DNA of 64,000 nt from Chamaelirium japonicum. Taxonomy: Eukaryota; Streptophyta; Magnoliopsida; Liliales; Melanthiaceae. The notes under the pieces were generated by a model. That model saw only the letters and a list, made by a program, of their open reading frames with translations, was not told where the DNA came from and ran no database searches. Within the stretch, counting starts at the first letter, position 1. Each line of letters opens with the position of its first letter. The stretch is from NCBI GenBank assembly GCA_947650365.1, contig OX393549.1:93870956-93934955 (forward strand), read 5' to 3'. The position numbers and the translations under genes are program-made. This document shows, piece after piece, positions 10,260-23,041 of this stretch.

Positions 10260-13200
10260 CCCCTCAAACTCACGGTGGGTCAAACACCGAGAGTTTGCTA
10301 ATGAGAAAACGAAAACGGGGCAAAGGGTGCGACTTTGTGAAGAAGTCAGCAATCTGCTCTGTAGAAGAGACATAGGGAAGAGAGATAGTCCCAGCGTCAT
10401 ACATCTCCCTAGAGACGTAGCAATTGAGCTCAATGTGCTTTGTTCTTTCATGAAAGATCGGATTGCTAACAATCTTTATAGCACTCTTGTTATCACAATG
10501 AAGGGTTGTCGGACCAGAAATCTGAACGCCTATATCCCTAAGGAGTGGTCTGAGGTGTACAATCTCCTTAGTGGTGATAGCCATGGCCCTAAATTGTCTC
10601 AGTACTGGAGAAAGAGACAACATTTTGCTTCTTGCTCTTCCAGGAGATAAGAGAGTCACTAAGAAACAAGCAGTATGCAGTAGTCAATCGGCATATAGTC
10701 GGGTCACCCGCCCAGTTAGCATCTAAGTAGGTACGAAGTACCAGAATAGAGGTCAATAAGAGAAGAAGCGACCGAGTGATGTTCCCCGAAGATACCGAAG
10801 AGTCCGGAGAAGAGCACCATAGTGAGAGGAGCGAGGTGCATCCACAAACTGACTAAGGATGCTGACAGCATGAGCAATATCAGACCGAGAGATGCAAAGA
10901 TAAACCAACTGACCAAGCTCTCTGTATCTAGTAGGATCAGGAAGAGGCTCTCCATCTGTGGGTCGGAGCTTCACATGAAACTCGAGAGGTGTGTCAACCA
11001 ACCTAGAATCAGAAAGAGTAGCCCGACGAAGAATATCGGCAGTGTACTGCTGTGAGAGCAGAATCCCATGCTCACCCTGAGCAACCTCCAGGGCCTAAAA
11101 AGTAACGTAGAGAACCAAGATCCATCATCTGAAACTAGCTCCGAATATGGTGTTGAAAAGAAGCTATAGCATCTGAATCATCACCCGTAAAGATCATGTC
11201 ATCCACATAAAGAAAGATAATGGCCCGGCCTTGGGAGGAAGTCTGCACAAACATAGAGAAATCATGGAAGCTTTTTGTAACAGCGCAACGAAAGTGCTCA
11301 AATCAGGCGCGAAGGGCCTGTTTGAGTCCGTAGATGGCCCGACGAAGACGACAAACATGCTGACGAGTGCTGAAACCTGGAGGAGGTTGCATATAAACAA
11401 CCTCCGAAAGATCAACATGAAGAAAAGCGTTCTTGACATCCATCTGAAGCAGGAGCCAGCACCGAACTGCAGCAACAACCAGAAGAGTCCGAATGGTGGT
11501 CATCTGAGCCACCGGAGCAAAAGTCTCATCATAGTCAATCACATACTCCTTAGTGAAACCTCTAGCAACGAGACTAACCTTGTACTGATCAATGGAGTCA
11601 TCAGGGCGAAGCTTGATTATGAAGACCCATTTGCAACTAATGGGCTCAACTTTTGAAGGTAAAGGCACAATCTCTCACGTCTGAGTCTGCCCAAAGGCCT
11701 GAAACTCCTCGGCCATAGCCTGCTACCACACAGGGTACTGTAGTGCCTCGCGATAGGAAATGCTCTGTCGGTGTGAAGGCCAGTAATATAAGCGTAAAAC
11801 TGAGGCGAGTAAGCGGTAACTGTAGCAAAGCCAAAACGATCAGGGCAGTAGCCAAAGTGGTCAGGTGGGTGATACTCGAGTTGAAGGTAGCGAGGAGTAC
11901 GAGGATCCACATCCGGTAGAGGCCTGCTGGTCGGAGCAGACGAGGTATCAGAGGAGTCACTCTCAGACACAGGAGAAATCGAAGAAGCAGACGAGATGCA
12001 AAAGGAAAAGGAAGGAGACCCAGGAGCAACAAGAACAGGGGAGAAGCTCGAGCTAGAGAGGTCCACTAGAGTGGCCACTGGAAGAAGCTCAAGAGCAATA
12101 GGAGGGGAGGAGGAAGGGGCAGGTGATGGAGAGGAGGCAGCAGGTGTATCAGGTACAAACGAGGGTACAACAGAGACCTCTGTTACCAAAAACTCTGATT
12201 TTTTGAATAAGTCTTGATTAAAACACAACTTATTCATTAAAAGGTTTTGTACGCGACTCTTTCCTGATTTTTGAAAGTCACAATTTTCACGATTTTCACG
12301 TTTTAATCCCGATTTATACGTTTTATTCCAGATTAATTGCGTTTTAATCTCATCATGTATTGCTCAAAAACCTATTGTAACATCTATATATAAATATGTT
12401 CTAAAATTCTACCATTTGTTTCCCGACTCTTTCTCGATCTTTCCGACTCTTTTTCAATTTTTTCGACTTCTCCCCTAGCCGATTTTTTTCCCGACTTCCA
12501 ACTTGGTAACTATAACAGACCTTAAGGAACGAGAGATCGAAGAACGCATCATAGTAATGAGGAACATCCTCCACGAATGAGACTTGACGAGCAATGTGAA
12601 GACATCGAGCCAAGGGGTCATAGCAATGATACCCCTTGTGCTAAGAACGGATCCCCAAAATAACGCATCTAGCCGATCGGTCAAATAGTTTGTTGCGCTC
12701 ATGAGGAGGGAGAAGAACAAAGTGTGTGCACCCAAAAATGCAAAGCATGCTGTAGTCAGAAGGGGAAGAATACAATTTCTCATGAGATACCAGAGAGAAC
12801 AGAGGAATGGGTGATATTGATAAGATTGGCCGAGGTCAGTATGGCCTCGACCTAGAAAGTGCGAGGAACAGATGAAGAAAGAAGCAAAGCACGAGCGGTC
12901 TCTAAGATGTGACGATGTTTCTGCTCAACAACCCTATTTTGTTCGTGAGTGTGGGGACATGATTGCTGGAAGTGGGTCCCATGGGACTGAAGGATAAACC
13001 GCACCGTGGAGGAGAGGTACTCACGAGCACAATCAGATCGGAAGATCTTGATGCGAGCATAGAATTGAGTATATACCATGGTTGTGAAAGTCTGATAGAC
13101 TTCAGAAATATTAGATCGCTGACGAAGGAGATAGACCCACGTAAAGCAAGAATAATCATCTATAAAGTTAATATAGTAAAGATAACATTTCATAGAAGAT

Positions 13201-14872
13201 AAATGTGCAAGACCCCAGATATCTAAGTGCACTAGATCAAACGGACTACAAGATTGAGACGAACTGGAAAAAAAGGGGCCAGCTGAGTTCTTAGCCAACT
13301 TACAACCCGTACAAAAAGAAATAGTAGAAAATGAACCTCGACCTAAAGCTCCAGACTAGAAAAGGCTTCTAAGCCGAGATTCGGACACATGACCTAACCT
13401 CTATGCCATAAATCGGCATCGGAGGGACAGCATCACAAAAGACTGAAGGAGAAATAGCAGGTAGACGAAGATACTCCAGGTGGTACAGCCCACCCGTCCT
13501 ACGAGCAGCTCCAATCCTCTGTCCCGAGCGTGAATCCTGCACAACACAAGAGGAGGAAGAGAAAGTGACTATCAAACCGGAATCACATAGGCTGCTGATA
13601 GAAATTAAATTCATGTAAAGCTAGGGTGCGTGTAGGACAAAGGGTAGAGAGAGGTGTCCTGTAGGGTCTGAAGTGGTAGTGATGGATCCAATCTGCGTGA
13701 TGGCTAAGAGGGAACAATCGGCAGTGTGGATGGGAGGAATACGGGAGGCAGTGATGACAGAGTGATCGGGGTCATGTGGTGAGAGGACCCATAGTCCATA
13801 ATCCAAGGTGCAGAAGTACCCGAGATGATAGCGAAGGCAGAGGGGCCGGAGGAGCCAAAGGGAGGCTGCTGAAGGAGCTGCTCAATGCGCATCTCAATAC
13901 GCTGAAGGCGATCCGTCGAAGTCACATCAGCATTGATGGCTCCAGCAACGACAGCGATGGGTCGACCACGACTAGGGGGTCCGACACGCTTCTCTGGATG
14001 TAGCTGCCAGCAGGAGTCGACTATGTGCCTTGGCTTATCACACTGAGTGCACCTCCAAGTGTCCCGCGTGGCAGAGGAACGGGAAGGGCCACGAGAAGAC
14101 GTAGTAGTAGTAACTCGCGAAGGGGGAGCAGCAGCGAGAACACCTTCAAAACCGGAGGTGACAGGGGCCCGACGAGCCGCGTCGGTACGAAGACAGATCT
14201 CCTTGACAATAAGCTCAGCTACAGCAGCATCAAGACGAGGAAGGGGATCCCAATGGATAAGCTGTCATACGAAAGGAGAGAAACTCAAGATGAAGAGCCA
14301 TAAAAAACCGATAGAACTGTTGCTGCTCCAGGAAGAACTGCAGGTCACGCCAGAAGGCACTGACTCTGGACACCTCCACTAAAGAAGGCTCCAAAGCCTG
14401 GAGCTTGCACCAGTAGCCGCGCATGAGACTGTGAAACTGCTGAATGGTCTGCTCCACCTGTTGGGCAAACTGGGCCTGCGACAAAATCTGGTACTCGCGA
14501 GCCCCGCTCTGCTCCACAAAGTGCTCCGTAAGATGAGCCCAGAGCTCTGCAACAAGAAGATGCAACAAGAAAAGCCCAGACACATCGGTCACGAAGGCTC
14601 CAGGTATTATAGAGCCCGGCACCGGAGGTAGTGGCAGGGGAAGGTATAGAACCGTCTAGATGCCCATACAGAGCACGGCCGTCTAGAACACTACAAACTA
14701 TGGCCGACCACGCGGTCCAGTTGGCGACCATCGTAAGAGAGAAATCCGTCAAAACAGAGAGGCAATCTCTCGTCTGCTCGAATGGCAACGTTGAGAACTG
14801 AGCACGAGTCACCGAGAAAGACTGAGTCATCTTCGAGGATAGATCGAAAGTTGCCATCGAGGACTCGGGCAC
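10260..14872 (-). pseudogene. Copia A gag-pol (broken)
   Basis: Minus-strand polyprotein remnant. From the 5' side: gag with NWTAWSAIVCSVLDGRALYG (about 14.7 kb) and a UBN2-like block (14230-14622); an intact CX2CX4HX4C zinc knuckle, CTQCDKPRHIVDSC (14010-14051); protease with DYG instead of the catalytic DSG/DTG (13788-13796); the GAG-pre-integrase segment with GLYHLEYL (13369-13614); the integrase core with acidic residues in LVHLDIWG, FRSDCAREY and NRVVEQKH (12852-13298); reverse transcriptase starting CKWVF (11303-11668) with the YVDD box at 11198-11209; RNase H ending with HCDNKSAIKIVSN and a KLSVFDPP tail (10270-10659). Frame changes and stops separate almost every block, and the protease active site is altered. 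Confidence 0.88.
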
Positions 14873-15553
14873 GGCTGACCGATAGCCCGTGAGGCGGGCT
14901 CAAAGTAGAGCGCGGTGTGGGGTGCAAGGAGTAAGAGGCCGGAAGGGAGTGCAATGGCAGGAGAAAGCCAGCAAAGCACTCGGCGACAGAAGGCACATAA
15001 AAGACAGGAGGCAACGAGGGTCGCGCGCAATCTGAAGCACAGGAGATCGGAGAGAGATCTGATGGGAGGGTTTGCGCGCAAGGGAAGAGGGGAGTCCAGG
15101 GGGTCGTAAGAAAGAGAGATCACGAGACGAGGAAATCGGAGAGGGAACCGGCGTGTAGATCACAAGAGGTCGGCTGATCCTCGTCCCAGCGGTCGGAGGG
15201 GTTGTGGAGCACGGACCGGGAGGCGGGAGCCGACCAAGTGGGTGAAGGCGAAGGCAGCGTGCGAACAGAGGAGGCTGGAGGCTTCGGCAACAAGGGGAGT
15301 CCAAGGGCTCGCGCACAAGGGACACACAGAGGATTCGCGAGCATGGGGAGATGGGATCGCGCACAGGGAGCCAGGAGGCCAACAGATACGAGCAGGGGGT
15401 GACAGGATCACGCGCACTGGGTCAAGGGCTCGCGCGGAGAGGGGATCACGAGCAGACCAAGACGGGATCACGAGCAGACCAAGACGAGATCACGAGCAGA
15501 CCAAGATGGGATCACGAGATCGAGATCGTAACAGGTGCCAACAAATCACGTCG
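14873..15553 (-). other. Copia A leader, no gene seen
   Basis: GC-rich leader between primer site and gag. It contains a 22-bp tandem repeat and gives long open frames in several phases, none with family similarity. Confidence 0.6.
15442..15518. repeat. 22-bp tandem repeat, 3.5 copies
   Basis: Unit GGGATCACGAGCAGACCAAG plus two bases at 15442, 15464 and 15486, with a partial fourth copy at 15508, in the Copia A leader. Confidence 0.93.
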
Positions 15554-15565
15554 GCTCTAATACCA
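15554..15565 (-). promoter_or_regulatory. Primer-binding site of Copia A
   Basis: On the minus strand TGGTATTAGAGC directly follows the 5' LTR end CGTCACA. It is one base from the standard plant Copia site TGGTATCAGAGC, complementary to initiator Met-tRNA. Confidence 0.88.
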
Positions 15566-15647
15566 TGTGACGTTGAGGGAGAGAGAGAATAGAGAGAGAC
15601 TGCTAGGGCTTTGGGAGAACGATCTCTACTTCTCATTAGACCTTAGC

Positions 15648-15714
<67 letters not shown>
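15648..15714. repeat. (TG)n(TA)n microsatellite
   Basis: About 20 bases of TG followed by about 47 bases of TA at the left border of the extra block in the Copia A 5' LTR. Confidence 0.95.
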
Positions 15715-15718
<4 letters not shown>

Positions 15719-15793
15719 CTCAAGTGCTCACCTTTGGTGCAACTCAATCCCTGCGACCCAGACCAGAAACATATGCACTAGAAGTGCTGCAAC

Positions 15794-16893
15794 CAAGGAA
15801 CAAAAAATCGATATATTTCGCGAAATGTCGCGAAATATATCGGAAAAATAAAAGCCCGATACGAAATACTACCTGCAATCTCGAGCAGAACTGAAAATGT
15901 CAAAATATCGAGCAATTTCGCGAAATATCACGATATTTCCACGAAATATTTCCATTTTCATGAAATATCACGAGATTTTGTCAAAATTTCGCAAAAAGTT
16001 AAAAAAATTTGGCAAAATTTATCCGAAATTTTGTGACTTACTGGTTATAAAAGGGGACTGGGGGGCCTGGTTCTCAGCAGCTTATTTACATATAATAACA
16101 TTTAAGTTCTCCATTTACTTTAAGTTATTATATGTAAATAAGCAAATACCCCCCCATTTGATTTCAATAAAAATATCAAAAAAATCAAAAAACAAAGGAA
16201 TCAAAAAGTAAACTTTCAATTTTAGTAGGAGAAAACAGTTTTTATGGATTTTTATAAAATTTACATGGTGAGAAAAGTGATTAAATCAACTCCTTTTTAG
16301 CTCAAAAAATTCCACAAGATGTAGAAGTACGAGTACATCTAGAAAACCATGGTCCGTCTTAGGAAATTTTGAATGTATAAAACCTTTTCTATATAAAAAC
16401 TCTTTTTTTCATACTTAGTAAAAAAACAGTGTTTCACATTTCAGCATAATTTTTGCACAATTTCAAATTTGCATAACTTTCTTGTTTTTAAGTCCGCTTT
16501 CAAAATCGTTTGAAACATTATTTTAACAATCAACTAATCTTTATTTCAAAAATATTTTTATCCAAAAAAAAGATTAAAAAACATTTGAAAAATATATATC
16601 AAAACCGAACTAAATAAGATTGCACAAGACTCACAGATTCAATACATTGAATACATGTTATGTGAAGCTCTACACCCCTAGATAGGGTACACATATTATT
16701 TGAGTGTTCCAAAGTGTGTATCTATACTTGGTTTATGACTATCCGGAGTTTCACTAAAAAATTCCGTCAAAAAATCAATATTTCCACCATTTCTACAAAA
16801 TTGCAATATTTCCACACTGTCGAAATATTTCCACGAAATATTTCCATATCCAGAAGGTCGAAATTTCCACCGAAATGGAGATTTCAAACCTTG
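15794..16893. mobile_element. Non-autonomous hAT element (CGAAATATTTC family), copy 1
   Basis: A 1,100-bp element with a perfect 8-bp target duplication GCTGCAAC (15786-15793 and 16894-16901). Ends are CAAGGAACAAAAAATC and, reversed, CAAGGTTTGAAATCTCC. Both subterminal zones are packed with TTTCGCGAAAT, CGATATTTC and CCACGAAATATTTCCA (about 15810-16030 and 16755-16885). The AT-rich interior has no coding capacity. The copy at 18050-18706 has the same ends and motifs. Confidence 0.93.
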
Positions 16894-16901
16894 GCTGCAA
16901 C

Positions 16902-17156
16902 CCCCTTCACGGAGCACAGCAACATATGATGTTTGTTGTACTCCGTGTAGGGTAACATATGCATTGGAAGCAATGCAACATATGCAATAGAGCACCGCAA
17001 CGTATTGTGTTAGAGAGCAAACATATATATAGGTGTGATGCATGCACCGAACAAACAATGCATCACAGTCATACAGATTAAATTGGGCGGCCCATGGTGC
17101 TCGGATCGCAATAGAGGGGGCCTCTCTCTCTCTCTCTCTCTCGATCTCTCTCTCTC

Positions 17157-17187
<31 letters not shown>

Positions 17188-17270
17188 CTGTTAGGATGCG
17201 GTCTGCGATGCACACAGCGGTGCATCAAACGGCTGCGGGTTCGCACCGCACGAACGGCATTTTATCATCC

Positions 17271-17302
<32 letters not shown>
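16902..17302. other. Remainder of extra LTR block, no gene seen
   Basis: Contains several GCAACATATG-like phrases (about 16919-17000), a CT tract running into a TA tract and then a GA tract (about 17117-17188, an imperfect palindrome) and a (TA)n tract at about 17271-17302. Confidence 0.6.
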
Positions 17303-17991
<689 letters not shown>

Positions 17992-18049
17992 ACGATACGT
18001 ATAGCCGTGTGTAACCTAGCATGTAGCCGTGTGCAACCTACACAATAAT

Positions 18050-18706
18050 CAAGGTTCAAAATCTCAAGATATATCGCGAAATATCTCGTTTTTCCCAAAC
18101 CTCGGCAAGAAATCCCGACTGCTGTTTCGAGCGGAATGGAAATCACGTAAAAATCGCGAGATTTAATGCGAAATTTAAATACAGCGAAATATCGCGAATT
18201 TTCGATCAGACAGGTGGGCCTCGCATCACGTGGTGTGCAGAGTGCGACCGAGCGAAACCCAGTTGACCTCGATAGTTCGCGAAATTTCCGATACGCGAGA
18301 AAGTACAAAATATTGCACAGACAGCTGGGGCCCACCCACGTGGGGCGGCCGAGAGTGACAAGCGCTTTGTCGTTTTCGGCGCGATATTTCGCGAAACATT
18401 TCCGATAATCTGTGATATATTAACGGTTTTTCGGGAGATTTCGTTCGGCCTATTGCTTTCGAGACAGCTGGGGCTCACCCGCGTGGGGCGGCCCAAAGTG
18501 ACTGGCCCATTTCGAATGACATGCGATATTTCGCGATTTTCTGCGAGATTTTCAAGATATCTAGGCGAAATATCACGATATTTCGCGATATCTGGGCGAA
18601 ATTTCCATCAAATCACAATATTTCCACACTGTCGAAATATTTCCACGAAATATTCTCATTTTCCATAAGGTCGAAATATTGACCGAAATGAAAATTTCGA
18701 ACCTTG
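18050..18706. mobile_element. Non-autonomous hAT element (CGAAATATTTC family), copy 2
   Basis: A 657-bp element in the Copia A 5' LTR. Ends are CAAGGTTCAAAATCTC and, reversed, CAAGGTTCGAAATTTTC. The flanking duplication is ACAATAAT (18042-18049) and ACTATAAT (18707-18714), one mismatch. The uninterrupted 3' LTR has ACTATAAT once at 10240-10247, which is direct evidence for the empty site. Arms carry CGCGAAATATC, CGATATTTCGCG and CCACGAAATATT motifs, plus two long similar segments containing CAGCTGGGGC (about 18320 and 18466). Confidence 0.92.
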
Positions 18707-18728
18707 ACTATAATAAACTAGCAAGAAG

Positions 18729-19064
18729 CATGAGTGAAGGTTCTATTAAGCTGACCCTAAATGGATGAGATAAAACTTGTTGTCATAGTTGTCAGGAAGT
18801 CTTAGCATGTGAGGTGATGTGACTTGTGGCATTATAGAAGTCAAATTCAATCAATAATACTCGCATAATTTTTCAAGCTAAGTTGCGCAATTCAAAGGGC
18901 AAAGCATAAAAATTAAAAAAACGATGAATTTAGTGTCCAAAGCACCAACAAAAGTTGAGCCACAAAGCTCTGCAAAGATGCATGCAACTTTTTACCCATC
19001 ACTTATAACAAGAAACAGTAAAAGGCGCAATTGTGTAAATTGTTTTTAAAGGTATAGGCCTGAC
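18729..19064. other. TAF1 intron sequence, no gene seen
   Basis: Intron sequence between Copia A and the small TAF1 exon. Nothing recognised. Confidence 0.6.
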
Positions 19065-19107
19065 CTTGTTCGGAAACATCTGTGTGTGCTGGAGAAGATT
19101 TGCTTAG
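19065..19107 (-). CDS. TAF1: TAF1 coding exon 4
   Basis: A 43-base exon encoding LSKSSPAHTDVSEQ plus the first base of the next codon. Acceptor is AAATTGCAG (19108-19116) and donor is G|GTCAGG. It begins in phase 0, directly continuing the exon at 19244-19306, and its last G joins AT of the exon at 4295-4552 to give Asp. The sequence matches the Ser/Pro-rich link between the TBP-binding motif and the acidic block in plant TAF1. It is too short to stand out as an open frame. The joined phases on both sides make it convincing. Confidence 0.85.
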
Positions 19108-19243
19108 CTGCAATTTAGAAGAGAACAAACATCCATTCAGAATTCGCAAAAACTTAATGATGCTTCAATTGTTCAAATACGTTGAGCGCAATTAGGAACT
19201 ATGGATGATATCCAGAATAACAACGTAATTACAGTATGCATAC

Positions 19244-19306
19244 ATCAATTTCTGTCAGGGAAGAACCCAGCTTGTCGGCCAAAGCAGCAAGGTGCTCCTT
19301 CGCATC
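19244..19306 (-). CDS. TAF1: TAF1 coding exon 3 (end of TBP-binding motif)
   Basis: A 63-base, 21-codon exon reading DAKEHLAALADKLGSSLTEI followed by D. The acceptor is TTTTTCAG and the donor is GAT|GTATGC. It begins and ends in phase 0, so it continues directly from YLDE of the exon at 26339-26445. The residues form the second half of the TAND-like TBP-binding motif (LDE-D-KEHLAALA) that is recognisable in TAF1 from plants and animals. The intron to the next exon is only 136 bp, the sole compact intron in the window. Confidence 0.9.
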
Positions 19307-20111
19307 CTGAAAAATAGTTGCAAATTTGACATTGAATCGTTTATAACTTCTTAAGCCAAAAAGTAATTATCAGAAACAGTACGCAATCATTCAGAGAGAA
19401 AGGAGGCGGGTTAACAAACAGAAACAGAAATTATAGACCTAAAATTTTCAACCTAAAGATATAATTTTAACCTTAAGGTATGTACGATCATGCAGAAGTA
19501 ACAAATACGAAATGAACTCCAAAGAGCATGCACACCTGAGTAAAAGCATCAAAAAATAACAGTGCAACAAGTATTTTAACTTATTGCTAAAATAGACTGA
19601 TAGCAGAAAGGCCAATATTACAAGAAACTTCAACTTTTAAGTACTCATGTGCTGAAAGTTCTGGGTCTTTGTACAAAATATGGCCATGAAATATCCTTCG
19701 CACGACCAATTCACTTACAGATAACTTAAAACTCCTGTTAACAACCATCAGACCACAGAAAAGGGGTGGAAGAAGCAAAAGAACAGTTTGCTGAGAATGC
19801 CACTATCTGTTTCTGAAATGGAGCCACCCAAGGTTAATCTAGACATTGCAAAGGAGGCTTTCAACTAAATGTGACGGCAAGACCCTGTGAAGAGATTACA
19901 GCTCTAGACTATAAAATTTTAATGATCTCAAAGATATCAAATTGACTAAATTGGTAGGAAACAATGACAAAATTTGATCCGGGAAGGATCACTTTAGAAT
20001 CGGATGGTTCCCAATTTGCTTTGCTCATAAATCGACAAATAATTATTAGCAAGCTCGAGCAAGAGAAAGATTTGGTCTTTGATCTTAGTCTGAACTCAGC
20101 GAGGTGCCCAC
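19307..20111. other. TAF1 intron sequence, no gene seen
   Basis: Intron sequence between TAF1 exon 3 and the large hAT element. Nothing recognised. Confidence 0.6.
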
Positions 20112-20387
20112 CTGGGAAGCACGGACACTTCTAGCGGCTTCAAGTGTCGGTGTTCGACACGTGTCCGACACAGACACGGCTCAGACACGGTACGGACACG
20201 TGTCAGACACACCGGGACATGGGAACAGGGTTTTGTTTTTTGGTTTGGACCTCGGACATGGACCAGACACGGGATGGATACAATCGGTTTTTTTTAATAT
20301 ACCGACCTGACCCAACCTGACCTGATAATGTCAATTACCCTCCCCTTCACTCCTCCCGCTGCCTAGACATCTCGAAGGTGACAAAGG

Positions 20388-20800
20388 GTGTTACGAAACC
20401 CTAGCTCCCAAGCGCCCGACCGGCGTCGACCTCGCCAACTGCCACCGAGTGCCACCAACGCCGCCGACTGCCACCGACGTTGCAACGTACTCGCCTCGTC
20501 TTCTCCTTTCCCCTCCTCTGCTCCTTTGTTACTACTCCTTCCTCTTCTTCTCCGGTTGGCTGCTGCTTCTCTTCCTTCTCTTCCTCCTCTCCTTTGCTCC
20601 TGTTCCTTCCTCCTATTCTCCTCTACTCCTGCTCCTTCCTCTTCTTCTCCTACTGCTTCTCTTCCTTCTCTTCTTCCTCCTCTCCTGTACTCCTATTCCT
20701 TCCTCTTCTTCTTCTACTGCTTCTCTTCCTTCTCTTCTTCATCCTCTCTGCTCCTGCTCCTTCCTCTTCTTCATAAAAACAGTAAGTTTTTCTTTTGAAG
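20388..20800. repeat. Pyrimidine-rich low-complexity tract
   Basis: Reiterated CTTCCTCTTCTTCTCC and CTCCTGCTCCTTCCTC phrases with a period near 60-70, open in all three frames as Ser/Leu/Phe-rich strings. It probably belongs to the untranslated leader of the hAT transposase gene. Confidence 0.6.
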
Positions 20801-21392
20801 ATTTTTTGTTTTTAATGCATAAACATGAATCAATCACTGCCTGATTCATGTTTATGCATTCAAAAACAAAAAATTATGGAATTTTTTCATAAAAACAATG
20901 ATTTTTTTTTTGTTATTTTCTTGTTAGTTGTTAATTACTTCCATATTGCTTGTTAGTAGTTAATTCGTAGTTATTTGTTAGTTTTTTATTGTTAATTGCA
21001 TGAATTCTAATCTCTATGTTTGCTTCATTTGTAATGTATTGCTAATGTCAATTATGTTTGTCAAGTTTTTGTAATGTATTGTAAATTTGTAATAATAGGA
21101 AAATGGACCAAGTAAGTCCCTTTACCATCTTCCACTTCTACTCGATCTTCGGGTGGAAGTACGGGCACGGGGGGCCTAGGCATCACGGCAGTTAGGCAAG
21201 AGGGTTTCAAGCCGAGGAAAATGAAGAGTGGAAGACTACCGGTAGCTTCGCTTTGAAAAAAGCATGGAACATTTAGTGTCATGATCAATTGCAAGCAAAG
21301 ATTGTTGTCATGTTTTATTCAGTGGGCTTACCATTTCATCTTGCAAGGACTCCATATTATGTGAGTTCTTATACCTGTGTCGTTAATCACAC

Positions 21393-22402
21393 CAAGGATT
21401 AAAATACCGGCCAGTTCAAACTGGGAACCGGTACGAACCGCACCGGTATTTACCTGATACCGGCCGCGGGGGATAAATCGCCTAAAAACCGGCCGATTCG
21501 ACCAAATACTGGTTCGAACCGGCAGACGGTATATAGCATGGGTTTGGAGTTTTCTTCATTCCGATTGTATTTTTTGGTGCCACTTTCTTCATTCCCGCAT
21601 GAGGTGAAGCTCCAAACAAGCTAGATTTGCAAGATTTGAAGCCCAAACCTCGATTTTGAATATCAAAATCACATTTGAAGGTAAGTGTTCATCATTTTTT
21701 TCATTTTTCTTTTCTTTTGTTGCGTTTTTTCTGAAAAAATAAATAAATAATTGTGGTAAAATTGTTGATATGAGTCAGATCTAACCTTTGAATGCCATCA
21801 AAGTTTAGATCTACAAGACTTGAAGCATCATCTCCAAATTTGCATAATCGATTCATGTAAATTTGGGGTTTTACTTATTTTGACAAGCCAATATCAAACT
21901 AACGCTAGATTTTCACTAAGAATGCATAAATATGGGTAGAACAATTTTTAATATACATTAAATTTTATTTTTATAGCATTTATTTTCGGATTTCATATAT
22001 GATATAATTTTTTTTGTAATTTCAAAAATGTGCTTAAAGTTATATAATCCAACACATAAAATTTAATACTAGGCTAATCCCTAAGCATAATATTAGGTTA
22101 ATCCAACACAAAATTTAATAATTATATCAAATTCCACAATTTTGAATCATACAGTGAATACAGTGACTTTATAACTTAGGAGGACCGGTTCATACCTAAA
22201 CCAGTTTACTAATGGAAAAAAATCAAAACCAGCATTTTAGATTATTCTGGATTTTTTGGTTATTTTATCATTTCTTTTTGAAATCAAAAATCAATTCACA
22301 CCAGTTTGGACCGATTCAGACCGATACCAATTCATATCACCCAATTCGAACCGTTTTTTCGGTCAGCCGATATTTTGTCCGCGACCGGTATTTTTATCCA
22401 TG
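21393..22402. mobile_element. Non-autonomous hAT element (ACCGGTTC-array family)
   Basis: A 1,010-bp element nested in the transposase gene. The 18-bp ends are CAAGGATTAAAATACCGG and, reversed, CATGGATAAAAATACCGG, with two mismatches. Flanking 8-mers are AATCACAC (21385-21392) and AATCACGC (22403-22410), one mismatch. Subterminal arrays of ACCGGTTCGAACC-like motifs at 21405-21535 and 22180-22390. No coding capacity. The transposase frame breaks at its left border. Confidence 0.92.
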
Positions 22403-23041
22403 AATCACGCACGCCAACGCGATAAGCGGGTTTGTATCTTCCGGATATAATATGTTGAGAACCACTTTACTTCAAAATGAGCAAACAAATATTAAGAAGT
22501 TATTAGAACCAATCAAGACTCACTTGGAAGGAGAAAGAAGTAACAATTGTTTGTGATGGTTGGACAGATGCTTAAAGAAGGCCTTTTGTGAACTTCATGG
22601 CAGTGACGGAGTCTGAGCATAGTTTCTTGAAAGCAATCAATTGCGAGGGAGAGTACAAGGACAAGTTCTACATTGCTAATTTAATCAATGAGACTATTAT
22701 AGAAGTTGGGTCGCAAAATGTAGTACAACTATACAAGTTCTCACGGATAATGCCCCGTGTGTAAGGTGGCAGGGATATTTATCAAAGCACAATGGCCCCA
22801 CATCTTTTGGACTCCATGTGTGCTCCATACTCTCAGTCTTGCATTAAAGAACATATGTACGACGAAGAATACAGAATCCAATGAGATCACGTATGAAGAA
22901 TGTAGTTGGATAACTACCGTTGTCGGCGATGCAAGTGTCATAAAAAATTTTATTGTGAACCACTCTATGAGGCTAGCAATGTTCAATTAATTTGTGAAAT
23001 TGAAGATGCTCACAATTGCAGACACAAAGCATGATCACCAT

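Noticed and set aside
10231-14382. Plus-strand open frames of 60-140 residues across Copia A
   Set aside because: They are antisense shadows of the minus-strand gag-pol, whose motifs are clear.
20388-20844. Ser/Leu-rich protein of about 130 residues
   Set aside because: Open in three frames through a CTTCCTCTT-type repeat, with no conserved feature. More likely the leader of the hAT transposase gene.
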